Shown here in pieces: positions 19,868-28,059 of a stretch of DNA of 64,000 bases. Source of the stretch: Streptomyces sp. NBC_00271 (GTDB lineage: Bacteria > Actinomycetota > Actinomycetes > Streptomycetales > Streptomycetaceae). The notes beneath the pieces are model-generated. The model had not been told where the DNA came from. It saw only the letters and a program-made list of their open reading frames with translations, and made no database searches. Each line of letters starts with the position of its first letter. The first letter of the stretch is position 1. The translations under genes and the position numbers were made by a program. The stretch covers positions 9,920,001 through 9,984,000 of the forward strand of contig NZ_CP108070.1 of the NCBI RefSeq assembly GCF_036178845.1, read 5' to 3'.

Positions 19868-20877
19868 GCACGCTCGGAAGGGGCACGCTCGGGAACAGCG
19901 GTGTCGAGGTCAGTGCCCTGTCCTTCGGCGCCGCGGGCATCGGCAACCTGTTCACCGCCGTCAGTGACGAACAGGCGTACGAGACCGTGGACGCCGCCTG
20001 GGCCGGGGGCATCCGCTACTTCGACACCGCCCCGCACTACGGCATCGGCCTCTCCGAACGCCGTCTCGGCGCGGCCCTGCGCGATCGCCCCCGCTCCGAC
20101 TACGCCATCTCCACCAAGGTGGGCCGCCTCCTGGAACCCACGGGCGCGGACACGGGCGGCGACGACCTGGCCGACGGCTTCGCGGTGCCCGCCACGCACC
20201 GCCGCGTCTGGGACTTCAGCGCCGAGGGCGTACGACGCGGCATCGAGGCCAGCCTCGAACGCCTGGGCCTGGACCGCGTGGACATCGTCTACCTGCACGA
20301 CCCTGACGACCACGCCGAACAGGCCTTCCACGAGGGCTATCCGGCCCTGGAGCGGCTGCGCTCGGAAGGCGTGGTCGGCGCGATCGGCGCGGGCATGAAC
20401 CAGGCAGAGATGCTTACCCGCTTCGTCCGCGACACGGACGTGGACGTGGTGCTGTGCGCGGGCCGCTACACCCTGCTCGACCACGCCGCGCTGACCGAGC
20501 TGCTCCCCGCCGCCGAGGAACGCGGCACATCGGTCGTCATCGGCGGCGCCTTCAACTCCGGCCTGCTGGCCGACCCAAGACCCGGAGCGACGTACAACTA
20601 CGCGACCGCTCCGGCGGAGTTGCTGGACCGCGCCCTGCGACTGAAGGAGATCGCGGAGCGGCACGGCACCACCCTGCGCGCCGCCGCGCTGGCCTTTCCC
20701 GCCGCCCACCCGGTCGTCGCGAGCGTCCTGGCCGGCGCCCGCTCGGTGCACGAAGTCCGCGACTGCGTCGAGCAGTTCACGACACCGGTGCCGGAGGACT
20801 TCTGGCGGGAACTGCGCGAGGCGAAGCTGCTGCCCGAGGACGCCCCCGTACCCGTACCCCCACAGGACCCGTCATGA
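19864..20877 (+). CDS. Aldo/keto reductase, likely L-fucose (D-threo-aldose) 1-dehydrogenase
   Basis: Predicted to oxidise L-fucose to L-fucono-lactone, the entry step of the pathway. The 337-residue AKR barrel shows the family tetrad region: FDTAPHYGIG (Asp, Tyr), STKVGRLL (Lys) and VYLHDPD (His). It resembles D-threo-aldose dehydrogenases of the Pld1/FucDH type. It starts with GTG at 19864 overlapping the SDR stop, and its own stop overlaps the mutarotase start (ATGA). Confidence 0.88.
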   Translation: MSTLGRGTLGNSGVEVSALSFGAAGIGNLFTAVSDEQAYETVDAAWAGGIRYFDTAPHYGIGLSERRLGAALRDRPRSDYAISTKVGRLLEPTGADTGGDDLADGFAVPATHRRVWDFSAEGVRRGIEASLERLGLDRVDIVYLHDPDDHAEQAFHEGYPALERLRSEGVVGAIGAGMNQAEMLTRFVRDTDVDVVLCAGRYTLLDHAALTELLPAAEERGTSVVIGGAFNSGLLADPRPGATYNYATAPAELLDRALRLKEIAERHGTTLRAAALAFPAAHPVVASVLAGARSVHEVRDCVEQFTTPVPEDFWRELREAKLLPEDAPVPVPPQDPS

Positions 20878-21188
20878 GAGTCGCCCTGCACACCAAGGTC
20901 CGCGCGGACCGCGTCGCCGCGTACGAGGCCGCCCACCGGGAGGTCCCCGAAGAGCTCACCAGGGCCATCCGCGCCGCCGGAGCCACCTCCTGGACGATCT
21001 GGCGCAGCGGCACCGACCTCTTCCACGTCCTGGAGTGCGAGGACTACGGGCACCTGCTCGCCGAACTGGAGAAACTGCCGGTCAACATCGCCTGGCAGGC
21101 ACGCATGGCCGAACTCCTCGACGTCGTCCACGACTACTCGGGCGAGGGCGCTCAGGCCGGGCTGCCCGTCGTGTGGGAGCTGCCGTGA
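20874..21188 (+). CDS. L-fucose/L-rhamnose mutarotase family protein
   Basis: Small (104-residue) protein of the RhaM/FucU-like mutarotase family, which interconverts alpha and beta anomers of 6-deoxy-L-sugars. It has the short ferredoxin-like form of RhaM with HTKVRADRVAAYEAAHREV near the start and SWTIWRSGTDLFHVLE in the middle (putative His and Trp ligands). ATGA overlap upstream and GTGA overlap downstream show tight coupling with the dehydrogenase and the lactonase. Confidence 0.88.
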   Translation: MRVALHTKVRADRVAAYEAAHREVPEELTRAIRAAGATSWTIWRSGTDLFHVLECEDYGHLLAELEKLPVNIAWQARMAELLDVVHDYSGEGAQAGLPVVWELP

Positions 21189-22024
21189 CGGTGGACGCGC
21201 ACCACCACGTGTGGGACCTCTCGGTCCGCGACCAGGACTGGATCACCGGGCCCGAACTCCAGCCACTGCGACGTGATTTCGGCGTGGCGGACCTCGCACC
21301 GCAGGCACGGGCCGCCGGCGTCGACCGCACGGTCCTCGTACAGACGATCACCGTGCCCGAGGAGACCCCGGAGTTCCTCGCCCTCGCGGCGCGGAGCGAG
21401 CTGATCGCGGGTGTGGTCGGCTGGACCGACCTGACCCGGCCGGACGTCGCCGACGAGCTGGCCCGGCTGCGGGAGCTGCCGGGCGGCCGCCATCTCAAGG
21501 GCATCCGCCACCAGGTACAGGGCGAGACCGACCCGGAGTGGCTGCTGCGTCCGGACGTACGGGACGGGCTCGCCGCCGTCGCCGAGGCGGGCCTCGTCTA
21601 CGACCTGGTCGTGCTGCCGCACCAACTGCCGGCCTGCGTCCGAGCCGCCGCCGACCACCCCGGACTCACCTTCGTCCTCGACCACTTGGGCAAGCCACCG
21701 ATCGCCACGGGCGCGCTGAATCCGTGGGCGACGGCCGTCCGGGCGCTGGCCCAGCTCCCCAACACCGTGTGCAAACTCTCCGGCATGGTCACCGAGGCGG
21801 ACCACGCGAAGTGGACGGTCGACGGGCTGCGCCCCTACGCGGACACGGTCCTGGACGCCTTCGGACCCGGCCGGCTGATGTTCGGCTCCGACTGGCCGGT
21901 GTGCACGCTGGCGGCGTCGTACGGCCAAGTGGTCGATGCGGCCGAGGAGTTGACCGGGGGACTTGGCGCGGAGGAACGCGCCGAGGTCTTCGGCGGCACC
22001 GCCACCCGCGTCTACCGGCTCTGA
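21185..22024 (+). CDS. Amidohydrolase, likely L-fuconolactonase
   Basis: Opens L-fucono-lactone to L-fuconate. The 279-residue protein is an amidohydrolase-2 barrel: the metal motif HHHVWD occurs at residues 6-11, with later signature residues in VLDHLGKP and the conserved FGSDWPVC near the C-terminus (metal/catalytic Asp). It is the last gene of the operon and converges on the LMF-like gene. A hydrolase that would split the final diketo product is not in the operon. Confidence 0.9.
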   Translation: MTVDAHHHVWDLSVRDQDWITGPELQPLRRDFGVADLAPQARAAGVDRTVLVQTITVPEETPEFLALAARSELIAGVVGWTDLTRPDVADELARLRELPGGRHLKGIRHQVQGETDPEWLLRPDVRDGLAAVAEAGLVYDLVVLPHQLPACVRAAADHPGLTFVLDHLGKPPIATGALNPWATAVRALAQLPNTVCKLSGMVTEADHAKWTVDGLRPYADTVLDAFGPGRLMFGSDWPVCTLAASYGQVVDAAEELTGGLGAEERAEVFGGTATRVYRL

Positions 22025-22065
22025 CCGACCGGTCCGATCCGCCGAGTCCGATCTACCGGCTCTGA
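22011..22065. repeat. 14-base direct repeat spanning two convergent gene ends
   Basis: TCTACCGGCTCTGA occurs at 22011-22024 and again at 22052-22065. The first copy encodes the last residues and stop of the lactonase; the second covers the last codons and the stop of the convergent LMF-like gene. It may be a small duplication that arose at the 3' junction; no clear terminator hairpin is visible here. Confidence 0.7.
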
Positions 22066-23474
22066 TCCACCCACTCCAGCCGCATCGGCGGCAGGAACTC
22101 GCGCACATACGTCCGGTGCCAGCACGCGCCCGTCTCCCGCAGCTCATGCCACGTCGTGTAGCGGTAGCGGTAGAGGCGGGCGCGGACGTACCGGGGCGGA
22201 GCGTCCGCCGGGAACGGGCAGCGGCGCAACAGCCGCAGTGTGTCCCGGTCGTTCTCCAGGAGCCGTTCGACCAGGCCCGTGAACCAGGAGGCGGCGTACG
22301 CGGGGGAGAGCGCCGCGAACCACATCAGCCAGTCGAGCCGCAGATGGTACGGCGCGTACTGGCGCGGCCAGTGGCGGGGATCGCCCGGTTTGCCCTTGAA
22401 CTCGTACTCCTTCCACTCCGAGTCCTCCCGCGGCACGGGGTCCGCCGTGCCCTCGACGACCACCTCGTGGCGCACCCGGCTGACGCTGCCGAACGCGCCG
22501 TAGGTGTTGACCAGGTGCAGCGGGTCGAAGGAGCGGTTCATGACCTGGCGCCGGGAGATCAGGTTGCGGGCGGGGCGGTAGCTGAGGGCCACCAGACCCG
22601 TCGCGACCGCGAGGACCACGATCTCGTACCAGAGGGGCGGGCCTGCCACGCGCGGGGCAGTGGTGGGGAACTCGATCGCGGAGAGGGCGAGCACGATGGT
22701 GGTCCAGTTCAGCCAGGAGAAGTTGCCGGACAGGACCAGCCAGAGCTGGGTGAGGACCATCAGCGACGCTGCCGCCGTCGCGATCGGCTGCGGGGTGAAG
22801 AGGAGGACGGGCACGACGAGCTGGGTGAAGTGGTTCGCCGCCACCTCGGCCCGGTGGAAGGGCTTGGGGAGGTGGTGGAAGAACCAGCTCAGCGGTCCCG
22901 GCATCGGCTGCGTCTCGTGGTGGTAGTCGAGGCAGGTCAGCTCCCGCCAGCAGGAGTCCCCGCGCATCTTGATCAGCCCGGCGCCGAACTCCACGCGGAA
23001 CAGCACCCAGCGCAGCAGGAAGAGGACGACGACCGGCGGGGCCACCTCGTCGTTGCCGAGGAACACGGCGAGGAAGCCGACCTCCAGGAGCAGGGACTCC
23101 CAGCCGAACGCGTACCAGGTCTGGCCCACATTGACGATCGACAGGTACATCGCCCAGGGCACCAGCCACAGCACCATGGCCCCCCAGAGCGGGAGCCGCT
23201 GGTCCAGGCCGGCGATCAGCGCCACCGACACCGCGCAGCCCGCCCAGGCCCAGGCCGCGAAGAAGCGGTCCGAGTAGCGCAGGTGGAACACGCTCGGCGC
23301 GTCGCGGAACGCGACCCGCGCCAGGAACCGCGGCACCGGAAGCATCCCCCGCTCCCCGATCAGCGCACGGAACTGGAGCGCCGCGCCCAGGAAGGCGACG
23401 AGGTACACCACGGCCAGGGCCCGCTGGAAGACCAGCCGGCTCAGCCAGTAGTCGGGGGCGACGAACCACTCCAC
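22053..23474 (-). CDS. Lipase maturation factor (LMF1/2)-like membrane protein
   Basis: Polytopic membrane protein of about 473 residues with six or more hydrophobic segments in its first ~300 residues and a soluble tail. It carries LMF-family features: LIGERGMLPV, a QTWYAFGWESLLLEVGFLA segment, and FGAGLIKMRGDSCWRELTCL. In animals LMF proteins help lipases fold in the ER; the bacterial role is unknown. I prefer GTG 23474 (then EWFVAPDYW) because AGGAG ends 7 bases upstream. In-frame GTG 23483 and ATG 23504 are alternatives, but the ribosome binding site would then lie inside the coding region. Confidence 0.88.
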   Translation of the reverse strand: MEWFVAPDYWLSRLVFQRALAVVYLVAFLGAALQFRALIGERGMLPVPRFLARVAFRDAPSVFHLRYSDRFFAAWAWAGCAVSVALIAGLDQRLPLWGAMVLWLVPWAMYLSIVNVGQTWYAFGWESLLLEVGFLAVFLGNDEVAPPVVVLFLLRWVLFRVEFGAGLIKMRGDSCWRELTCLDYHHETQPMPGPLSWFFHHLPKPFHRAEVAANHFTQLVVPVLLFTPQPIATAAASLMVLTQLWLVLSGNFSWLNWTTIVLALSAIEFPTTAPRVAGPPLWYEIVVLAVATGLVALSYRPARNLISRRQVMNRSFDPLHLVNTYGAFGSVSRVRHEVVVEGTADPVPREDSEWKEYEFKGKPGDPRHWPRQYAPYHLRLDWLMWFAALSPAYAASWFTGLVERLLENDRDTLRLLRRCPFPADAPPRYVRARLYRYRYTTWHELRETGACWHRTYVREFLPPMRLEWVDQSR

Positions 23475-23596
23475 GCGAGCCACTCCTCTTCCCTTGTCTT
23501 CCATTGTGACGCTGGGTGACCGTCTCCGCTTGCGTGTGCCAACTGGGCGACGCAGACAATAGTGGACGAAATGCCCTGAACGGCCGGCAGGTCGTG

Positions 23597-23653
23597 GTGC
23601 AACGGGAGGAAGCAGTGCAACGGGAGAACGTGGTGCGACAGGAGAACAGCGTG
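23597..23653 (+). repeat. Three tandem 18-base units, each GTG plus Shine-Dalgarno-like GGGAG/AGGAG
   Basis: The units begin GTGCAACGGGAG (23597), GTGCAACGGGAG (23615) and GTGCGACAGGAG (23633), and a further GTG falls at 23651. All GTGs share the lipoprotein frame. As at 5787-5848, the start region has been repeated in frame, so translation could begin at several GTGs. Confidence 0.8.
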
Positions 23654-24907
23654 GTGCACATACCCACCCGAGCCTTCGTCATGGCCTGCGCGCTCTCGGC
23701 GGCGCTCCTCGTCGCCGGGTGCGGCGGCCGAGGCGGCGAGAGCGCGGAGTCCGGGGCCGACGGCAATGAGGTCTTCCTGCAGTCGGTCGCCGGCGGTGGC
23801 CGCGACCCGTTCACCGCGTCCACGGCCGCCGACTCGCCGTTCATCACCCGAATGCCGTACCCGGCGACACCCGCGAACCGTGGCTCCGCCCCGCAGGGCG
23901 TGCGCTCCTTCCCCGGCTCCACACCCGGCCTCTACGGCGGCACCCGGGCCGTCGGCAGCTGTGACGTCGAGAAGCAGATCGGCTTCCTCTCCTCGGACCC
24001 AGCCAAGGCGCGCTCCTTCGCGCAGGCGGCGGGCGTACGGCAGGCGACCGTCCCGGACTTTCTGCGCGCCCTGACCTCGGTCGTGCTGCGCGCCGACACA
24101 CAGGTCACCGACCACGGCTTCCGTGACGGCCGGGCGACCAGCTTCCAGTCGGTGCTCCAGCGGGGCACCGCGGTCCTCGTCGACAACCGGGGCATGCCGC
24201 GGGTGCGCTGCGCCGGCGGCAACCCGCTGAACCCGCCCGTCGTGTCCAGGACGACCCCGGGGACCCAGGGGCAGCCCTGGTCCGGTTTCCGTCCTGGCAA
24301 CGTTGTCGTCGTGACCCCGGCGTCCACCGCGATCAGGAACATCACGATCATCGACATCGTCGACAGCAGGTGGATCGAACGGCGGATGGGGGACGACGGT
24401 CACCGGGACGTCGTCCTGCGGCCGACGGTCGCGGCCGCGAGCCCCGGCCGTCGCACCGACACGACGAGCCCCGGCACAAATCCCAGTGCGAGTCCCAGTA
24501 CAAGCCCGAGCACGGTCCCGGAGCAGAGCCCGCGGACGGACCCCTTCGCGGACGAGCCGCCGTCCGACTGTGTGACGCCCACCCTGACCGTCACCCCGGA
24601 GGGAACCTCGGGCATACCGGATGGCGGCGCGCCGACGGAGGCTCCGGTGGCCGCGGTGTCGGGCTGTCTCCCGCCCACCACGACCGCCCCGCCGACGGTC
24701 CCGCCGACCCCCGACCCCAACTCCACGGAGAGCGACCGGAACGCCCCGCAGGATCCCCTCGCCCCGCTGGACCCCTCGGAGGACGAGATCGGCCCCGACA
24801 CCGTTCCGGAGATCCCCGACCTGCCCGACGGCGGTGGTCTGATCCCCGACGAGTCGCCCGACGCGGGCACCGTCTTCGACGCCCCTACGGACGTCTTCGA
24901 CGGCTGA
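23651..24907 (+). CDS. DUF6777-type lipoprotein with Pro/Thr-rich C-terminal region
   Basis: Probable surface lipoprotein of 418 residues and unknown function. From GTG 23651 the signal is short, with hydrophobic ALSAALLVAGC and the lipidated Cys near residue 23. The DUF6777-like core is GSCDVEKQIGFLSSDPAKAR, LRADTQVTDHGFRDG, GTAVLVDNRGMPRVRC. From about residue 260 the protein is low complexity, rich in Pro, Ser, Thr and Asp (TTTAPPTVPPTPDP). AGGAG at 23640-23644 supports 23651 (23654 is an equal alternative); earlier GTGs at 23597-23633 would only add repeat-encoded residues before the signal. Confidence 0.83.
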   Translation: MVHIPTRAFVMACALSAALLVAGCGGRGGESAESGADGNEVFLQSVAGGGRDPFTASTAADSPFITRMPYPATPANRGSAPQGVRSFPGSTPGLYGGTRAVGSCDVEKQIGFLSSDPAKARSFAQAAGVRQATVPDFLRALTSVVLRADTQVTDHGFRDGRATSFQSVLQRGTAVLVDNRGMPRVRCAGGNPLNPPVVSRTTPGTQGQPWSGFRPGNVVVVTPASTAIRNITIIDIVDSRWIERRMGDDGHRDVVLRPTVAAASPGRRTDTTSPGTNPSASPSTSPSTVPEQSPRTDPFADEPPSDCVTPTLTVTPEGTSGIPDGGAPTEAPVAAVSGCLPPTTTAPPTVPPTPDPNSTESDRNAPQDPLAPLDPSEDEIGPDTVPEIPDLPDGGGLIPDESPDAGTVFDAPTDVFDG

Positions 24908-24924
24908 GCGCCGAGCGGTCGGGG

Positions 24925-24995
24925 GAGGCCGAATCCGGACTCCCCCGAGGTCGAATTCCGGACTTCCCAGAAGTCGAATAATCGGCCGAATGCTG
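24925..24995 (+). repeat. Degenerate ~22-base direct repeats upstream of phosphatase gene
   Basis: GAGGCCGAATCCGGACTCCCC (starting 24925) is followed by GAGGTCGAATTCCGGACTTCCC (starting 24947) and a partial third copy (GAAGTCGAATAATCGG). The copies lie just upstream of the SpoIIE-type gene and could be regulatory half-sites or a slippage remnant. Confidence 0.55.
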
Positions 24996-25008
24996 GCAAG
25001 GTGGGCGC

Positions 25009-27084
25009 ATGGTTGATCGGGGAGCGAGCGCCCTGTCACTCCCGGACGACTGGCCCGCCCACCCGGATCCGATCCTGGCGCTCAACCGCATGGGCAGTTT
25101 CGAATGGGACCTGGACTCCGGTCTGATGCAGATGGACGCCCAGGCCCACGAAGTCTTCGACGTGCGTCCCGAGGAGTACGACGGCCGCCCCGAGACCCTG
25201 TCCCTGCGGGTGCCCGCGACCGAGGGCATACGTCTCGACACGCTGGTCTCGCACGCCCTCAAGGACGGCAGCGACAACTACGGCGCCTACTTCCGCATCC
25301 GCTGCCGCGACGGCTCACTGCGCTGGACCCACACCCAGGGCTACATCCGCCGCGACGGAACGGGCCGGCCGCGCCGGATCATCGGCATCGTCCGCGACGC
25401 CACGCAGGAGCTCGGCGAGAGGGCTGCGCGCCGCGAACAGGCGGCCCAGGACGAGGCGCGGCGCCAGCAGACGAACGTCGTGCAGATCACCACGGCCGCC
25501 CTCGCCCACGCCCGCACCGTCCAGGACGTCATCGACGTCCTCAAGGACTCCCACGGCCTCACCCACCTCGGCGCGACGAGCCTGGTCATGGGCCTGGTCG
25601 AGGCCGGACGCATACGGCTGGTCGCCGAGGGTCCCGAAGGCAGCTTCGTCCCCGGCACCATGATCACCCGCATCGACGAGCAGTACCCGATGAGCGAGGT
25701 CGTACGCACCCTCGCACCGCGCTTCATCGAGTCGCCCGAGGACTTCGCCGACTCGTATCCGCTGCTGTGGCCGCACATCACCGACCTCATGATCACCTCG
25801 GCCGCCTATCTGCCGCTCATCGTTCAGGCCCGCCCCATCGGCGCCATGGGACTGCTCTACAACGACCGGCGCGGCTTCTCGTCGGAGGAGCGCAACGTCC
25901 TCGTCGCGCTCGGCAGCAGCATCGCCCAGAGCCTCCAGCGGGCCATGTTCTACGAGCAGGAGAAGGACCTCGCGCAGGGCCTCCAGCAGGCCATGCTGCC
26001 GCGCTCCATACCGAACGTGCCCGGCGCCGACATCGCCGTCCGCTACCGTTCCGCCTCCCTCGGCCGCGACATCGGCGGCGACTGGTACGACGTGATCCCG
26101 CTGCCCGGTGGTCGCGTCGGCGCCGTCATCGGGGACGTCCAGGGCCACGACACCCACGCCGCCGCCGTCATGGGCCAGTTGCGGATCGTGCTGCGGGCCT
26201 ACGCCGCCGAGGGGCACACCCCCGCCACCGTGATGGCCCGCGCCTCGGTCTTCCTGCACGAACTCGACACCGACCGCTTCGCGACCTGCCTGTACGCGGA
26301 GGCCGACCTGTCCACCGGGGTCGTCCAGCTGGTGCGGGCCGGCCACATCGACCCGGTGATCCGGCAGAACGACGGCACCTGCCGCCGGCAGTCCGTCCAA
26401 GGGGGCCTGCCGCTCGGCCTGTCCGCCTTGTTCGGGCGCCTCGAATACCCCGTCGACACGGTCGAACTGGACCCCGGGCAGACCCTGGTGCTGTGCACCG
26501 ACGGCCTGGTCGAGCAGCCCGGCGTCGACCTCGACGAGGGCATGCACACCCTCATGGAGCTGATCCGCTCGGGCCCCGACGACGTACGCGACCTCGCCGA
26601 CCGGCTCATCGACGTGGCCGAGGAACGCGGCGGCGACGACGACGTGGCCCTGCTGGCGCTGCGCCGCCGCGGCCCCGGGCCCCAGCAGTCCGGCGGGCGG
26701 CTCCAGCAGCATGTGGCGCCCGGCGACCCCGAGGCGCTCACCGAGGCCCGGCACATGATCCGGGCCGCGGTCCGCGCCTGGGGCGGGGGCGAGCGCGCCG
26801 ACGAGGTCGAACTGGTCGCCGACGAGCTGATCACCAACGTCCTCATGCACACCGAAGGCGCCGCGATCGTCACCCTGCGGGTCCTCAGCGGTCCGGGCCG
26901 ACGGCTGCGTGCGGAGGTCGAGGACTCCTCCAGCGCCCTGCCGCGCCGCCGCGAGGCGGGCGAGTCCGGCGTCTCCGGCCGCGGACTCCTCCTGGTCGAC
27001 CGCCTCGCCGACGTCTGGGGCGTGGAGGCGCGCGGCGGCGGCAAGTGCGTGTGGTGCGAGTTCCTGGTCCCGGAACGGAGCTGA
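25009..27084 (+). CDS. SpoIIE-family phosphatase with PAS, GAF and HATPase domains
   Basis: Cytoplasmic signalling protein of 691 residues that joins a serine phosphatase to an anti-sigma-type kinase. Domains in order: PAS fold (about 20-130, SFEWDLDSGLMQMD), GAF (about 160-315), PP2C/SpoIIE phosphatase (about 340-550, metal motifs DIGGDWYDV near 356 and GDVQGHD), and a HATPase_c RsbW-like domain (about 575-690, ELITNVLMHTEGA and SGRGLLLVDRLADVWG). Such Streptomyces proteins act on STAS anti-sigma antagonists in partner-switching. AAGGTGG at 24998-25004 precedes ATG 25009. No partner gene is adjacent. Confidence 0.93.
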   Translation: MVDRGASALSLPDDWPAHPDPILALNRMGSFEWDLDSGLMQMDAQAHEVFDVRPEEYDGRPETLSLRVPATEGIRLDTLVSHALKDGSDNYGAYFRIRCRDGSLRWTHTQGYIRRDGTGRPRRIIGIVRDATQELGERAARREQAAQDEARRQQTNVVQITTAALAHARTVQDVIDVLKDSHGLTHLGATSLVMGLVEAGRIRLVAEGPEGSFVPGTMITRIDEQYPMSEVVRTLAPRFIESPEDFADSYPLLWPHITDLMITSAAYLPLIVQARPIGAMGLLYNDRRGFSSEERNVLVALGSSIAQSLQRAMFYEQEKDLAQGLQQAMLPRSIPNVPGADIAVRYRSASLGRDIGGDWYDVIPLPGGRVGAVIGDVQGHDTHAAAVMGQLRIVLRAYAAEGHTPATVMARASVFLHELDTDRFATCLYAEADLSTGVVQLVRAGHIDPVIRQNDGTCRRQSVQGGLPLGLSALFGRLEYPVDTVELDPGQTLVLCTDGLVEQPGVDLDEGMHTLMELIRSGPDDVRDLADRLIDVAEERGGDDDVALLALRRRGPGPQQSGGRLQQHVAPGDPEALTEARHMIRAAVRAWGGGERADEVELVADELITNVLMHTEGAAIVTLRVLSGPGRRLRAEVEDSSSALPRRREAGESGVSGRGLLLVDRLADVWGVEARGGGKCVWCEFLVPERS

Positions 27085-27170
27085 CCGGGGGCGCGGGGGA
27101 CCGGCCGCCGTTGCCCCAGGAGGTGGGCGGTTCGGCTGGTGTTGTCGGTGGGGGGTGGCACTCTGGAGCC

Positions 27171-28031
27171 ATGCCGGAACTGCCAGAGGTCGAAGCGCTC
27201 AAGGACTTCCTGGCCGACCATCTCGTCGGCCGCGAGGTCGTGCGCGTGCTGCCCGTCGCCATCAGCGTCCTGAAGACCTACGACCCGCCCGTCACCGCCT
27301 TCGAGGGCCGCGAGGTGACCGCCGTGCGCCGGCACGGCAAGTTCCTCGACATCGAGGCCGACGGACTGCACTTCGTGACCCACCTGGCCCGCGCGGGCTG
27401 GCTGCACTGGAGGGACACGCTGCCCGACGGCCCGCCCCGCCCCGGCAAGGGCCCGCTCGCGCTGCGTGTCGCCCTGGAGACCGGCGAGGGCTTCGACCTC
27501 ACCGAGGCCGGCACCCAGAAGAGACTCGCGGTGTACGTCGTCCGGGACCCGGCGGAGATCCCCGGCGTGGCCCGCCTCGGCCCCGACCCGCTCGCCGCCG
27601 ACTTCGACGAGGCACGGTTCGCCCGGCTGCTCACGGGTGAGCGCCGCCAACTCAAGGGCGCACTCCGGGACCAGAGCCTGATCGCCGGTGTGGGAAACGC
27701 GTACAGCGACGAGATCCTGCACGCCGCCAGGATGTCCCCCTTCAAGCTGGCCGCCTCACTGACCCCCGAGGAGACGACCCGCCTCTACGAGGCGCTGCGC
27801 TCCACGCTCACCGAGGCGGTGGAGCGCTCCCACGGGCTGGCCGCGGGGCGCCTCAAGGCGGAGAAGAAGAGTGGGCTGCGGGTGCACGGCAGAACGGGCG
27901 AGCCGTGCCCGGTGTGCGGCGACACCATCCGCGAGGTCTCCTTCAGCGACTCCTCGCTGCAGTACTGCCCGACCTGCCAGACGGGAGGCAAGCCACTCGC
28001 GGACCGCCGGTTGTCCCGGCTGCTCAAATAG
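27171..28031 (+). CDS. Fpg/Nei-family DNA glycosylase (base excision repair)
   Basis: Removes oxidised bases and cuts the abasic site. The 286-residue protein begins MPELPEVE (Pro2 nucleophile, Glu3), contains the RRHGKFL loop with its catalytic Lys and the helix-two-turn-helix (LKGALRDQSLIAGVGNAYSDEI), and ends with a C4 zinc finger: Cys246-x2-Cys249-x16-Cys266-x2-Cys269. The finger ends CQTGG rather than the CQR of canonical MutM, a variant common in Streptomyces paralogues. It lies 86 bases after the phosphatase gene and converges on the anti-sigma gene. Confidence 0.93.
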   Translation: MPELPEVEALKDFLADHLVGREVVRVLPVAISVLKTYDPPVTAFEGREVTAVRRHGKFLDIEADGLHFVTHLARAGWLHWRDTLPDGPPRPGKGPLALRVALETGEGFDLTEAGTQKRLAVYVVRDPAEIPGVARLGPDPLAADFDEARFARLLTGERRQLKGALRDQSLIAGVGNAYSDEILHAARMSPFKLAASLTPEETTRLYEALRSTLTEAVERSHGLAAGRLKAEKKSGLRVHGRTGEPCPVCGDTIREVSFSDSSLQYCPTCQTGGKPLADRRLSRLLK

Positions 28032-28059
28032 TCCGGGAGCAGCGGGGAACAGCCCGGGA

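Noticed and set aside
25104-27170. Open frame continuous with the Fpg/Nei gene but overlapping the phosphatase gene
   Set aside because: It is out of frame with the phosphatase and has shadow composition; MPELPEVE at 27171 marks the true start.
28033-28057. Possible terminator hairpin between the Fpg/Nei and anti-sigma genes
   Set aside because: Only a 5-bp CCGGG/CCCGG stem with a 15-base loop, too weak to call.
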